This document shows, in pieces, positions 33,263 to 42,728 of a DNA stretch of 64,000 nt. The stretch's first letter is position 1. The number at the start of each line of letters is the position of its first letter. A program made the position numbers and the translations under genes. The DNA is from an uncultured Lachnospiraceae bacterium (GTDB lineage: Bacteria; Bacillota_A; Clostridia; Lachnospirales; Lachnospiraceae), in the NCBI GenBank assembly GCA_902801585.1, contig CADCIU010000003.1, positions 62,001 through 126,000 on the forward strand, given 5' to 3'. The notes beneath the pieces are model-generated. The model did no database searches and had not been told where the DNA came from. It saw only the letters and a list, made by a program, of their open reading frames with translations.

Positions 33263-35485
33263 TCACGGCAGCTCCGCGATCTGCGTCAAAACAGCGTTTC
33301 CCGTGAGCTTTTCACTCCTTGGACCCGGCTGTGAAAACCCGGCCCAGATCCTGAATTTCCTGCTCCTGACCGCACGCGTTCCCTGCTCATCCACCGTGGT
33401 AAAAGCCCGTAACCTGAGCGGGATCGTCACTTCCCTGCTCTCCCCCTTTTCGAGACGGATCCTTGCAAACCCGCACAGGGAGGGATTCGGAACTGCTCCC
33501 GGGTATTCCTCGTCGCGAATATAGATCTGCAGTACGTCCTCTGTGGCTTCTGATCTGTTGACAGCTGTCACGCGGACATAAGCCGCCGTATCGTCAAAGC
33601 CTTCCGCCCTCTGTGTTTTGACCGAAAGCGCCTGCACTGCGCAGTCTCCGTAAGTGAGCCCGTATCCGAAGGGGTAGAGCGGCTCCCCGCCAAAATAGCG
33701 ATACGTCCGCCCCTTCATCGAATAATCTTCAAAAGGCGGCAGTTCCTCACTGCTGCGGTAGAAAGTCACAGGGAGCTTTCCGGAAGGGGAGATGTCGCCG
33801 AACAGAATTCCGGCCACATCAGCTCCGCCTCGGGCGCCCGGGTACCAGGCCTGCAGGATCGCGGAGGCCTTCGCGTCCGCCTCGCCAAGATCCATGGCGC
33901 TGCCCGTCATATTGACGACGACGACCGGCGTGCCGCTCTGTTTCCCGTAATCAAGGATGGTCCTCATCAGCTTGCGCTGCGGCTCCGGGAAGGAGAGATC
34001 TTCCTTGTCCCCCGAAGCATAGGCATTCCCTGTATCGCCCTCTTCTCCCTCGAGCGTCTCGTCAAGCCCCGGGACAAGGATGATCAGGTCGGCGAGTCCG
34101 GCGATCGTCAGCGCTTCGGCGAGCCGGTCCTGCGAACCGGGAAGCGCAAGGTCCTCCACCCTGTCCTTGAACAGATGGCATCCCTCGGAATAATAGACGC
34201 GGATCCCTTCCCGCTCCGCGCGGTCCTGGATGCCCTCCAGAACGGTGATATACCGGGAAGATGTACCGTGATAGTTGCCGCAAAGTGCAGCGCGGCTGTT
34301 GGCATTGGGGCCGATCACTGCGATCACAAACTCGCTGCGGTTCATTGTATGATCGCCATCTTCTGAATCTGAAGCCAGCGCCGGGTTGTTCTTTTCCTTT
34401 CGGATCGGGAGGACTCCGTCGTTCTTCTCTGTCCGGATCGGGAGGACACCGTCATTCTTCAGCAGAACGACGCTCTCCGCCGCCACCCTGTGTGCGAGCG
34501 CCACATGCTGCGGGCTCTCTACGACGCTGTAGGGGATCTTGTCGTATTCGGTCTCATCGAACAGCCCCAGAAGGAACCTTGTCGTGAAGAGACGGATGCA
34601 GGACCTGGTGATATACGCTTCGTCGAGCATTCCCAACCGGCTGGCCTCCAGAATCCTCGTATAGGTGCAGCCGCAGTTGAGGTCCGTCCCGTTCTCCAGC
34701 GCCAGTTTGACCGACTCCTCGGGCGTCGCCGTCACTTTGTGACGCTCATGAAAATCCCGGACCGCCCAGCAGTCGGACACATAGTGCCCCTCAAAGCCCC
34801 AGCGACCCCGGAGGATCTCCTGCAGGGCAGGGCTGCCGCAGGCGGGCTCTCCGTTCACACGGTTGTAGGCACCCATGACCGTCTCCACCTTTCCCTCCTT
34901 CACACACGCCTCGAAGGCCGGAAGATAGGTCTCCTCAAGGTCTTTGGAAGACACGAGGGCGTCGAATTCATGCCGAAGTCCCTCCGGTCCGGAATGCACG
35001 CAGAAATGCTTGGCGCATGCAGCGGCTTTCATCACAGGTCCATCCCCCTGCAGTCCCTTAATAAACCGCACGCCGAGCCGCCCGGTCAGATACGGATCCT
35101 CTCCGTAAGTCTCGTGGCCGCGCCCCCATCTGGGATCCCTGAAAATATTGACGTTGGGCGACCAGAAAGTCAGGCCTTTGTAAATGTCCCTGTCTCCGTG
35201 AGCGCTCTGGGCGTTGTATTTTGCCCTGCCTTCCTCTGCGATCGCGCTGCCGATCTCTTCCATCAGATCGGGGTCGAAAGCCGCCGCCATGCCGATCGCC
35301 TGCGGAAACACCGTGGCGGTTCCCGCCCGGGCCACCCCGTGCAGGGCCTCATTCCACCAGTTATAGGCAGGGATCCCCAGCCGCCCGATCGCAGGCGCGT
35401 CATAGCGAAGCTGGGACGCCTTCTCCTCCAAAGTCATTCTGCCGACAAGTTCTTCCGCTCTTTTTCGCGCTTCTTCTCTCTTCAT
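33263..35485 (-). CDS. Glycoside hydrolase family 3 beta-glucosidase/xylosidase
   Basis: A 740-residue three-domain GH3 enzyme. The N-terminal barrel has KAAACAKHFCVHSGPEG and the nucleophile Asp in GHYVSDCWAV; the second domain carries the general acid region (VPGLDETLEGEEGDT); the C-terminal fibronectin-III-like domain ends the protein. The SDCW type and lack of the NagZ His motif argue for beta-glucosidase or beta-xylosidase rather than N-acetylglucosaminidase. It follows murP by three bases, with GGAGG in the murP end as ribosome site. No signal peptide is seen, so it is likely cytoplasmic. A 33-bp tandem duplication lies in the linker at 34388-34453. Confidence 0.92.
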   Translation of the reverse strand: MKREEARKRAEELVGRMTLEEKASQLRYDAPAIGRLGIPAYNWWNEALHGVARAGTATVFPQAIGMAAAFDPDLMEEIGSAIAEEGRAKYNAQSAHGDRDIYKGLTFWSPNVNIFRDPRWGRGHETYGEDPYLTGRLGVRFIKGLQGDGPVMKAAACAKHFCVHSGPEGLRHEFDALVSSKDLEETYLPAFEACVKEGKVETVMGAYNRVNGEPACGSPALQEILRGRWGFEGHYVSDCWAVRDFHERHKVTATPEESVKLALENGTDLNCGCTYTRILEASRLGMLDEAYITRSCIRLFTTRFLLGLFDETEYDKIPYSVVESPQHVALAHRVAAESVVLLKNDGVLPIRTEKNDGVLPIRKEKNNPALASDSEDGDHTMNRSEFVIAVIGPNANSRAALCGNYHGTSSRYITVLEGIQDRAEREGIRVYYSEGCHLFKDRVEDLALPGSQDRLAEALTIAGLADLIILVPGLDETLEGEEGDTGNAYASGDKEDLSFPEPQRKLMRTILDYGKQSGTPVVVVNMTGSAMDLGEADAKASAILQAWYPGARGGADVAGILFGDISPSGKLPVTFYRSSEELPPFEDYSMKGRTYRYFGGEPLYPFGYGLTYGDCAVQALSVKTQRAEGFDDTAAYVRVTAVNRSEATEDVLQIYIRDEEYPGAVPNPSLCGFARIRLEKGESREVTIPLRLRAFTTVDEQGTRAVRSRKFRIWAGFSQPGPRSEKLTGNAVLTQIAELP
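34388..34453 (-). repeat. 33-bp x2 in-frame duplication in the GH3 gene
   Basis: Units 34388-34420 and 34421-34453 encode the 11-residue pattern KNDGVLPIR-(K/T)-E twice. The ancestral copy is the normal GH3 block LLKNDGVLPI at the start of the second domain. Confidence 0.85.
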
Positions 35486-35488
35486 ATC

Positions 35489-36979
35489 TCAGGCTGCCTC
35501 CACTTCATTGTCGGTGATCCTTGCCCCTGTGATGAAAAATGCCATACCGCAGGAAATGAGAAGTCCGATCAGATAATAGACGACGCTCCTGATCCCTGCA
35601 TGCGGACCCGCCGTCATCGTAAAGACGCCCAAAAGACCGGAAGGTCCCCATGTCGTCGCCGCGACCTGCATGGCCATCACGAATGCGCCGCCGAATCCCG
35701 CGCCCAGGCCCGCTGTGATAAAGGGCCTGCCCATGGGAAGCGTGACCCCGTAGATCAGCGGCTCGCCGACGCCGAGGATGCCGGCCGGAAGCGCTCCGCT
35801 TATGATCTGTGAAAGCCTGTCGTTCTTCACTCTTTTGGCCTTGAACCAGATCGCCAGCGCGGCGCCGACCTGCCCGGCTCCGGCCATGCACAGCGCAGGG
35901 TACAAAGTGATATATCCCATCTGCTGAAGCTGCACGGTATACAGCGCCACCAGACCGTGGTGCATTCCCATGGCGACCATGGGCAGGAACAGCGCCGCCG
36001 AGACATAACCGGTGATCGCCCGCACCCACACATTCGGGGACATGCAGACGCTCTGTACGGCAAAACAGATTCCGCCCGAGATCAGTCCGAACAGCGGCAT
36101 GATGACGAAGATATACGGGATCAGGCAGGCGATCAGCGTAAGGACAGGGGTGAAGACCACATCCAGGGCGTCCGGGATGTGGCTGCGGATCCATTTCTCC
36201 ACCCGGGTCATGATCAGCACGCCGAAAACAACGGCCAGAATTCCGCCTCTCCCGCTCCTGAGCATGGAGTCAAGCGGCGAGCTCTCATTCCACCAGCCGA
36301 TCGTCTGCGCGATCAGGTTGATTCCGTCGAGACCGGTGATCATGCCCAGCATTCCGCCCAGGATCGGTGTTCCGCCAAACCGCTCCGCGGCGCGGTAGCC
36401 CGTCCATGCGGTCAGATAGGTGAGAAAGGAGGTGTTGATCAGTCCCAGCATCGAACAAACAATGCTCAGGAATCGGTTGTCCGCCCAGCCGGGATTTAGC
36501 TGCTGAATGAGAATGTTGATGCCGGCGCAGAGCCCGGAAGCGATCACTCCCGGAATCAGGGGGACGAAGATCTCCCCGAAGATCTTCAGCGCATTGCGGA
36601 CAGGATTCTCCTTCTGCATGGCTTTTACGGCTTCTTTATTCTCTCTCCAGTCTCTGCCGGAAGCTTTCCCCTCCGCGTTCGCAGCGGTCCGGCCGGCATT
36701 CGTTCCCTGCGGCTCCGCGTCCGCCGTCGGGATTCCCATCCGCCTGCACACTTCGCCGCACTTGCTGCTCTTTCCGGGGCCGACGACGACTTCTATATAA
36801 TTCTCGCGGTCATGGATGATCCCCAAAACGCCTTTCACCTTTTTGAGCGCCTCGGAATTGATCGCACTGTCGTCCCTGACTTTGATCCTGAGTCTCGTCA
36901 TGCAGTTGGTCACGGAAGTCACATTTTCTCTCCCGCCGACCTGCTCTAATACTTGTTTTGCCAATTCTTCGTAATTCAT
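35489..36979 (-). CDS. murP: PTS transporter EIIBC, N-acetylmuramic acid type
   Basis: The 496-residue protein has an EIIB domain (8-85) with the phosphorylated Cys26 in TNCMTRLRI and a ten-segment EIIC domain (about 130-480) of the glucose/sucrose superfamily (GVIASGLCAGINILIQ, MGMHHGLVALY, GEPLIYGVTLP). It imports and phosphorylates a sugar, most likely N-acetylmuramic acid, because its start overlaps the murQ stop (ATGA). No EIIA domain is present. A sucrose or trehalose specificity would be the alternative from sequence alone. Confidence 0.85.
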   Translation of the reverse strand: MNYEELAKQVLEQVGGRENVTSVTNCMTRLRIKVRDDSAINSEALKKVKGVLGIIHDRENYIEVVVGPGKSSKCGEVCRRMGIPTADAEPQGTNAGRTAANAEGKASGRDWRENKEAVKAMQKENPVRNALKIFGEIFVPLIPGVIASGLCAGINILIQQLNPGWADNRFLSIVCSMLGLINTSFLTYLTAWTGYRAAERFGGTPILGGMLGMITGLDGINLIAQTIGWWNESSPLDSMLRSGRGGILAVVFGVLIMTRVEKWIRSHIPDALDVVFTPVLTLIACLIPYIFVIMPLFGLISGGICFAVQSVCMSPNVWVRAITGYVSAALFLPMVAMGMHHGLVALYTVQLQQMGYITLYPALCMAGAGQVGAALAIWFKAKRVKNDRLSQIISGALPAGILGVGEPLIYGVTLPMGRPFITAGLGAGFGGAFVMAMQVAATTWGPSGLLGVFTMTAGPHAGIRSVVYYLIGLLISCGMAFFITGARITDNEVEAA

Positions 36980-37857
36980 ACTCTTTTGATCGCTTCCCTC
37001 ACTTTTCCGTGCGCGTCCTCAAGCCGCTTTTTTGCCTCCTCGACGCTGCAGTCTGCAAGGAGCATCGTGATCGCGGTCTTGCACTTTCCCTGCGCCTGCT
37101 CCAGCGCCGCCTTGGCGGTCTCTTCCTCTGCGCCCGTCGCCTCCATGACGATGTGAAGCGCTCTCTTCCGAAGCTTTTCATTCGTCTGCACGACATCCAC
37201 CATCAGGTTCTGATAGGCTTTGCCCGTTCCGACCATCACAGCGGTCGAGATCATATTGAGGACCAGTTTCTGGGCTGTTCCGGCTTTGAGCCTGGTCGAT
37301 CCGGTCAGGACTTCGGGCCCTGTCACGATCTCGATCCCCAGCTCTGCTGCCCGGCTCAGTTCTGCATTTTCATTGCAGGAGATGGCTGCGGTGTGACACC
37401 CTATACTGCAGGCATAGTCGAGGCCGCCCAGCACATAAGGCGTGCGGCCGCTCGCTGCCAGTCCGATCACAAGATCCTTGTCCGTGAGACCGTATTCCTC
37501 CAGGTCTTCTCTCCCCATGTCCCGGCTGTCCTCGGCGCCTTCGACGGCTCTTGTAAATGCCTTTTCTCCACCGGCGATCAGTCCGATCACCGTGTCCGGT
37601 GATACGCCGAAGGTCGGCGGGCACTCCGAGGCGTCGAGCACGCCCAGCCGGCCGCTGGTCCCGGCTCCCAGATAGAAGATCCGTCCGCCCTTTTTCAGAC
37701 TCTCAATGCCCCACTCGGCAGCTTGTGCGATCTCCTTAAGATGCTTTCCCACTTCGCGCGGGATCTTTTCGTCCTCCCGGTTCATGGCAGTGACGACCTC
37801 CAAAGGAGACATTATGTCCAGATTCATTGTGTTTGGGTTTCTGGTTTCTGTAGTCAT
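36976..37857 (-). CDS. murQ: N-acetylmuramic acid 6-phosphate etherase
   Basis: A 293-residue SIS-domain lyase that splits MurNAc-6-P into GlcNAc-6-P and lactate for cell-wall recycling. Conserved blocks are LDIMSPLEVVTAMNREDEK, IFYLGAGTSGRLGVLDASE, CPPTFGVSPDTVIGLIAGG, GLAASGRTPYVLGGL and RLKAGTAQKLVLNMIST. The ATG at 37857 follows AAGGAAAAAG; a longer reading would run into the palindrome and is rejected. It is the first gene of the murQ-murP-GH3 operon. Confidence 0.95.
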   Translation of the reverse strand: MTTETRNPNTMNLDIMSPLEVVTAMNREDEKIPREVGKHLKEIAQAAEWGIESLKKGGRIFYLGAGTSGRLGVLDASECPPTFGVSPDTVIGLIAGGEKAFTRAVEGAEDSRDMGREDLEEYGLTDKDLVIGLAASGRTPYVLGGLDYACSIGCHTAAISCNENAELSRAAELGIEIVTGPEVLTGSTRLKAGTAQKLVLNMISTAVMVGTGKAYQNLMVDVVQTNEKLRKRALHIVMEATGAEEETAKAALEQAQGKCKTAITMLLADCSVEEAKKRLEDAHGKVREAIKRV

Positions 37858-37906
37858 CTTTTTCCTTTTCTGCTGATAAGGTTTTCGCAATCTTTGATCC
37901 ATTACT

Positions 37907-37935
37907 ATTTTAGAGAGGATCTTTTGCTGCCGCAA
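37907..37935 (-). promoter_or_regulatory. Candidate promoter of murQ-murP-GH3
   Basis: TTGCGG (37930-37935) and TAAAAT (37907-37912) are separated by 17 bases on the minus strand, about 50 bases before murQ. The -35 box begins 4 bases inside the edge of the large palindrome. Confidence 0.45.
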
Positions 37936-37938
37936 GAG

Positions 37939-38052
37939 GGTGTCAAGGGGACGGTTCTTCGGTGTCAAGGGGACGGTTCTTCTGACAACTTTTTGAAAAA
38001 AGTTGTCAGAAGAACCGTCCCCTTGACACCGAAGAACCGTCCCCTTGACACC
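37939..38052. repeat. Long near-perfect palindrome, copy 1 (114 bp)
   Basis: The two arms are inverse copies, each with two GTGTCAAGGGGACGG blocks followed by TTCTTCTGACAACTTTT; the centre is near 37995. The outer end coincides with the last base of the trpA stop codon. A second copy lies at 59505-59613. The arms could form a very stable hairpin. The type resembles REP/MITE-like palindromes dispersed in Clostridia, possibly mobilised by a transposase elsewhere. Confidence 0.92.
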
Positions 38053-38789
38053 TAAATATGAGGCCCCGCCTCTCTCCCATACTGCGCCACGATCCGGACG
38101 ATCGCGCTGCCCACGATCACCCCGTCGCAGATCGCCGCGATCTCTGCCGCCTGCTGCGGCGTATTGATCCCGAATCCGACAGCCGCAGGTATATCCGCAG
38201 CCTCCCGGATCGAGCTCATAATAGATCCCAGATCCGTCTTGATCTCAGAGCGCACGCCCGTGACTCCCATTGAAGAGACGACGTACAGAAATCCCCTGGC
38301 CTCCGACGCGATCGCCCGGATCCTCGCTTCCGAGGTCGGCGCGATCATCGAGATCACGTCCACGCCGTGGGCGGCCGCGATCTCCTCGCATTCGCCCTTC
38401 TCCTCATAGGGAAGGTCCGGAATGATGATCCCGCTGATGCCGCACTCCCCGCACTTCTCGAAGAAGCGGTCATACCCGTAATGGAACACAGGATTGAGGT
38501 AGCCCATAAATACCAGAGGCATGTCGGTCTTTTGGCGCAGCCTTTTTACCATGTCAAAGATCTTGTCCGTCGTCGTTCCCGACCGCAGGGCCCGCAGGTC
38601 CGCCTCCTGGATCACGACGCCTTCCGCGATCGGATCGGAAAATGGGATCCCGATCTCGATGAGATCCGCCCCCGCGCGCTCCATCTCCAGTATGTATTCC
38701 TCTGTTGCAGCGAGGTCCGGGTCTCCCGCCGTGATAAAGGCAATAAATGCCTTTCCGTTCTTAAAAGCATCTTTTATTCTACGTGCCAT
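38052..38789 (-). CDS. trpA: Tryptophan synthase alpha subunit
   Basis: A 245-residue TIM-barrel that cleaves indole-3-glycerol phosphate to indole and glyceraldehyde-3-phosphate. The catalytic Glu is in LIEIGIPFSDPIAEG; FITAGDPD and SSMGVTGVR are family blocks. The ATG at 38789 follows AGGAGGAGTACACG; the much longer reading upstream lacks support. Slightly shorter than typical (about 260), mainly at the N-terminus. Last gene of the trp operon; its TAG abuts the palindrome. Confidence 0.95.
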   Translation of the reverse strand: MARRIKDAFKNGKAFIAFITAGDPDLAATEEYILEMERAGADLIEIGIPFSDPIAEGVVIQEADLRALRSGTTTDKIFDMVKRLRQKTDMPLVFMGYLNPVFHYGYDRFFEKCGECGISGIIIPDLPYEEKGECEEIAAAHGVDVISMIAPTSEARIRAIASEARGFLYVVSSMGVTGVRSEIKTDLGSIMSSIREAADIPAAVGFGINTPQQAAEIAAICDGVIVGSAIVRIVAQYGREAGPHI

Positions 38790-38814
38790 CGTGTACTCCT
38801 CCTGCTCCCCGGCT

Positions 38815-39999
38815 TTAGTCCGAGATCTGAATGCCCCTGTAGCGGGCGATCGCCGCGACGTCCTTATCTCCCCTGCCCGACAGACAGATGATGATGCTCT
38901 GGTCACTGCTCATTACAGGCGCGATCTTCCTTGCCTGCGCCACCGCATGCGCACTCTCGATCGCGCAGATGATGCCCTCCGTCCTCGCGAGGTATTCGAA
39001 AGCTTCCACCGCCTCGTCATCCGTGACGGGCACATATTCCGCACGGCCTATATCATGCAGCCATGCGTGCTCCGGGCCGATCCCCGGATAATCGAGGCCT
39101 GCCGAGATCGAATAGACCTCCTTGATCTGCCCGTACTCATTCTGGCAAAACAGTGACTTCATCCCATGGAATACGCCCAGACTTCCGTCAGCGATCGTCG
39201 CCGCATGCTGCCCGGTCTCGATCCCTCGGCCGGCCGCCTCACAGCCGATCAGTCTCACGCCTTCATCACCTATAAAGTGATAGAACATACCTATGGCGTT
39301 GCTGCCGCCGCCCACACAGGCGATCACGGCGTCCGGGAGTTTTCCCTGCGCCTCAAGGATCTGCTGCCGGGCTTCCCTGGAGATGACCGCCTGAAAATCC
39401 CGCACGATCGTAGGAAAAGGATGCGGTCCCATCACCGAGCCCAGCACGTAGTGCGTATCCGCCACTCTGCCGGCCCACTCGCGCATGGTCTCGTTGACAG
39501 CGTCCTTGAGCACCTGCGTCCCGCTCTCCACAGGATGCACCTTGGCGCCGAGAAGTTCCATGCGGTAGACGTTGAGCCTCTGTCTCTCACAGTCCAGCTT
39601 CCCCATAAAGACCTCACACTCCATGCCAAGGAGCGCTGCCACCGTCGCAGTCGCGACGCCGTGCTGTCCCGCACCGGTCTCCGCGATCACCCGCGTCTTG
39701 CCCATCTTTTTGGCAAGCAGCACCTGTCCGAGGCAGTTGTTGATCTTGTGAGCGCCCGTGTGGTTGAGGTCCTCCCGCTTGAGGTATATTTTGGCGCCTC
39801 CCAGATCCCGGGTCATCTTTTCCGCGAAGTACAGGCGGGAAGGTCTGCCTGCATACTCATTCAACAGCTTTGAGAGCTCATTGTTAAAAGCGGGATCTTG
39901 TTTATAAAAGTCGTACTGCTCTTCCAGCCGGATCAATTCATTCATCAGTGTCTCCGGCACATATTGTCCGCCGAATTTTCCAAATCTGCCTTTGGACAT
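38815..39999 (-). CDS. trpB: Tryptophan synthase beta subunit
   Basis: A 394-residue PLP enzyme that joins indole and serine. It starts [19 protein letters not shown], has the PLP lysine in [13 protein letters not shown], the substrate loop [14 protein letters not shown] and the phosphate loop [10 protein letters not shown]. The ATG at 39999 follows AAGGAGGTAAAC, which overlaps the trpF stop, showing tight coupling. It pairs with TrpA encoded 25 bases downstream. Confidence 0.97.
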   Translation of the reverse strand: MSKGRFGKFGGQYVPETLMNELIRLEEQYDFYKQDPAFNNELSKLLNEYAGRPSRLYFAEKMTRDLGGAKIYLKREDLNHTGAHKINNCLGQVLLAKKMGKTRVIAETGAGQHGVATATVAALLGMECEVFMGKLDCERQRLNVYRMELLGAKVHPVESGTQVLKDAVNETMREWAGRVADTHYVLGSVMGPHPFPTIVRDFQAVISREARQQILEAQGKLPDAVIACVGGGSNAIGMFYHFIGDEGVRLIGCEAAGRGIETGQHAATIADGSLGVFHGMKSLFCQNEYGQIKEVYSISAGLDYPGIGPEHAWLHDIGRAEYVPVTDDEAVEAFEYLARTEGIICAIESAHAVAQARKIAPVMSSDQSIIICLSGRGDKDVAAIARYRGIQISD

Positions 40000-40001
40000 G
40001 T

Positions 40002-40598
40002 TTACCTCCTTACTGCCTCCACGCACTGCGCCATCTTTACCGGATCCTTCCATCCGTCCGTCTCTGCGCCGCTGCTCAGATCTACCGCATATGGCCTGAA
40101 TCTCCGCACTGCCTCCGCCACATTGTCCGGTCCCAGGCCACCTGCAAGGATCCAAGGCCTGTCCATTTCCCTGATCAGCGACCAGTCAAAAGCTTCTCCT
40201 GTTCCCGTTCCGTTATCGAGCAGAAGATAATCCGCTTCGCTCTCCATCGCTCTCTTCAGGTCATCCGCGCTTCGTATGCGAAAAGCCTGAATGACCGGTT
40301 TTGCAGTCTGTGTTCTGAGCTCTTTTATATAAGCGTTGTCTTCCGCTCCATGCAGCTGGATCTGATCCAGAAACCCGGCAGCTTCTATGACTGACTCGAT
40401 CGTCTCATTGACGAACACGCCGACTTTTAAGATCCCCGGCGCGAGCATATCTGCAAGCACCTCCGCCTCTTGCGCCGTCACCGATCTTCTAAAGCCCGGA
40501 GACAATATAAAACCGACGTAGTCCGGCCTGCAGACGCCCGCCGCCTCAATGTCTTCTTTTCTGCGCATCCCGCAAATCTTGATCCTGGTCCTGTACAT
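40002..40598 (-). CDS. trpF: Phosphoribosylanthranilate isomerase
   Basis: A 198-residue TIM-barrel isomerase of the tryptophan pathway. Motifs: [12 protein letters not shown] (catalytic Cys), [44 protein letters not shown] and [13 protein letters not shown]. The ATG at 40598 is favoured, with GAGGTGGAG upstream; a GTG three codons earlier is possible. Confidence 0.95.
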   Translation of the reverse strand: MYRTRIKICGMRRKEDIEAAGVCRPDYVGFILSPGFRRSVTAQEAEVLADMLAPGILKVGVFVNETIESVIEAAGFLDQIQLHGAEDNAYIKELRTQTAKPVIQAFRIRSADDLKRAMESEADYLLLDNGTGTGEAFDWSLIREMDRPWILAGGLGPDNVAEAVRRFRPYAVDLSSGAETDGWKDPVKMAQCVEAVRR

Positions 40599-40672
40599 GA
40601 TCTCCACCTCATGAGTTCGTCTCTGATCTGTGCCTCTGAGCTTATATGAACTCCTTTTTCAGTCTCCGTTTC

Positions 40673-40752
40673 GACAAACCGCAGCTACGACAAACCGCCT
40701 CTATAACAGGCCACCCCTATAACACGCCGCCCCTATGACACGCCGCCCCTGA
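40673..40752 (-). repeat. Five 16-bp tandem repeats spanning the trpC stop codon
   Basis: Five contiguous units, increasingly diverged leftwards; on the minus strand the consensus is ATAGGGGCGGCGTGTY. The unit nearest trpC encodes its last residues, and the TAG of the next unit is the stop codon. The array fills the trpC-trpF spacer. Confidence 0.85.
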
Positions 40753-41521
40753 GCTCCCGCAGCGCCGCCGCTTTATCCGGGCTCCGCATCAGTGTCTCCC
40801 CGATCAGAACCGCATCCGTTCCGTTTCTTCTTAGGACTTCGATATCCTCCGGCGTCCGGATCCCGCTCTCCGAGACAAAAAGCCTGTTCTTTGGGACCAG
40901 CTTTCTGAGGCGCACCGAGTTGCTGCAGTCTACGGTGAAGGTTTTCAGGTCTCTGTTGTTCACGCCGATGATGCCCCGCTCCACTCTCAGCGCCCTTTCG
41001 ACTTCCATCTCATCGTGTGCTTCCACCAGAACGGAGAGCCCCAGGCTGCGCGCTGTTTTGCCATATTCCGCCAGCTCTTCATCCGTGAGGATCGCACAGA
41101 TGAGGAGAACAGCCGATGCGCCCAGTACCTTCGCCTCGTAGACCATGTAGGGATCCACGATGAAGTCTTTGCGAAGGATGGGGATCTTCACCGCCGCAGC
41201 GATCTCCCGCAGGTAATCGTCTCTTCCCAGAAAGAAATCAGGCTCTGTCAGGCAGGAAATGGCGGCTGCGCCTGCCTGCTCATACTCCTGTGCCGTCCTC
41301 AGATAAGGAAAGTCCGGAGCGATCAGCCCCTTAGAGGGCGACGCCTTTTTCACTTCACAGATAAAGGAAATACCGGGCCCTGCCAGGGCTTTCTCGAAGG
41401 GAAAGCCCGTGTCCGCATTCATTGAGAGCGCCTGTCTCTTCATCTCTTCAAGAGGGACCAGGCACTTATTCCGCTCAGCTCTGGCCCGCGCATGGTCGGC
41501 CAGTGTATCCAGGATCGTCAT
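40733..41521 (-). CDS. trpC: Indole-3-glycerol phosphate synthase
   Basis: A 262-residue TIM-barrel enzyme. Motifs: FICEVKKASPSKGLIAPDF, CLTEPDFFLG, PILRKDFIVDPYMVYEA, IGVNNRDLKTF and VSESGIRTPED. The start ATG follows AAGGAGG at 11 bases. The last residues (RGGVS) and the stop come from a 16-bp tandem repeat, so the natural C-terminus may have been altered by slippage; the catalytic core is complete. Confidence 0.95.
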   Translation of the reverse strand: MTILDTLADHARARAERNKCLVPLEEMKRQALSMNADTGFPFEKALAGPGISFICEVKKASPSKGLIAPDFPYLRTAQEYEQAGAAAISCLTEPDFFLGRDDYLREIAAAVKIPILRKDFIVDPYMVYEAKVLGASAVLLICAILTDEELAEYGKTARSLGLSVLVEAHDEMEVERALRVERGIIGVNNRDLKTFTVDCSNSVRLRKLVPKNRLFVSESGIRTPEDIEVLRRNGTDAVLIGETLMRSPDKAAALRELRGGVS

Positions 41522-41553
41522 CTGAGTCAGTCCTCCTTAATTCAAGCTGCTTA

Positions 41554-42582
41554 TTAAGCCTGCTCATTCGACACGCGGACGAACTTGTCCAGTACTTCCA
41601 GTGCCTTTCCGGTGTCGATCATCTCCTCTGCGATCCTAACTCCCTCTGCGATGTCCGCTGCTTTTCCGGCCGCATAGATCGCACATCCCGCGTTGAGAAG
41701 TACCGCATTCCTCTTCGTACCGGTGACCTCGCCGCGCAGGATAGCCCTTGTCAGCGCCGCGTTCTCATCCGGCGTTCCGCCGACGATCTCCTCTTTGAGT
41801 CCTCTGACCATCCCGAAATCCTCCGGCTTTATCACGATCGTTCTGTAGAAGCCGTCCCGCAGCTCGCAGACCGCCGTCTCGCAGCTGGGCGAGACCTCGT
41901 CCATCTTGTCTCTGCCGTAGACGACGAGCGCGTGCTTTACGCCCATAGAGGAGAGGACCTTAGCCACAGGTTCGCACAGATACTCGTCATATACGCCCAG
42001 CATGAAATAATCGGGCTTGGCGGGATTGGTCAAAGGGCCCAGAATATTGAACACCGTTCTGAATCCCAGTTCTCTTCGGATGGCCCCGACATACTTCATG
42101 GAAGAGTGATATTCCTGGGCGAACATAAAACAGACGCCGACCTCTTCAAGAAGCTTTCTGCACAGCTCAGGAGATTGCCGGATATTGACGCCGAGCGCCT
42201 CGAGGCAGTCAGCCGCGCCGCTGTCAGAAGAGGCTGCCCGGTTTCCGTGCTTTGCCACCTTGATGCCCGCGGCTGCCGCGATCATAGCGGAAGTCGTAGA
42301 AATGTTGAAGGTGCGCGCATTGTCTCCGCCCGTTCCCACGATCTCGAGAACTTCCATTCCCTCGTGAGCGACCGGCGTCGCGTGATCTCTCATGGCGACC
42401 GCACAGCCGGTGATCTCATCGATCGTCTCGGCCTTGGTGCTCTTGGTAGACAGCGACGCCAGAAACGCTGCGTTCTGCGTCGGAGTTGTCTGCCCGCTCA
42501 TGATCTCATTCATCACAGTCCGGGCCTCGTCGAATGTCAGGTCACCTTTGTTCACGATCTTGATAATGGCTTCTTTGATCAT
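41554..42582 (-). CDS. trpD: Anthranilate phosphoribosyltransferase
   Basis: A 342-residue enzyme that transfers phosphoribosyl from PRPP to anthranilate. Family blocks: [32 protein letters not shown] (phosphate loop), [31 protein letters not shown] and [11 protein letters not shown]. The ATG at 42582 follows AAAGGAGGAAGGAA. It is the first structural gene after the Trp T-box. There is no TrpG fusion, and trpE/trpG are not nearby. Confidence 0.96.
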   Translation of the reverse strand: MIKEAIIKIVNKGDLTFDEARTVMNEIMSGQTTPTQNAAFLASLSTKSTKAETIDEITGCAVAMRDHATPVAHEGMEVLEIVGTGGDNARTFNISTTSAMIAAAAGIKVAKHGNRAASSDSGAADCLEALGVNIRQSPELCRKLLEEVGVCFMFAQEYHSSMKYVGAIRRELGFRTVFNILGPLTNPAKPDYFMLGVYDEYLCEPVAKVLSSMGVKHALVVYGRDKMDEVSPSCETAVCELRDGFYRTIVIKPEDFGMVRGLKEEIVGGTPDENAALTRAILRGEVTGTKRNAVLLNAGCAIYAAGKAADIAEGVRIAEEMIDTGKALEVLDKFVRVSNEQA

Positions 42583-42690
42583 TTTCCTTCCTCCTTTCAG
42601 CCACATTCGTACTGCTCAAGCAGGGCTTTTTCCTGCAATGAACACTGCCGGCAGGTCATTTCTCAGCTGTGCGGCTCAATGCCTGTACGC

Positions 42691-42728
42691 AAAAAGTCCC
42701 CGGCAGGACGATATATCCTGCCAGGGAC
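42691..42728 (-). terminator. T-box-controlled terminator before trpD
   Basis: A 13-bp stem (42696-42708 with 42716-42728, one G-T pair) is followed on the minus strand by TTTTT at 42695-42691. It overlaps the end of the T-box leader, the normal competing terminator. Confidence 0.9.

Noticed and set aside
37939..38052. Palindrome as a plain Rho-independent terminator
   Set aside because: No T-run follows either arm, it is far longer than needed, and a second copy exists elsewhere; a dispersed repeat fits better, though it may still stop transcription.
40673..40752. Possible CRISPR array
   Set aside because: The 16-bp units are contiguous with no unique spacers and there are no cas genes; it is a simple tandem array.
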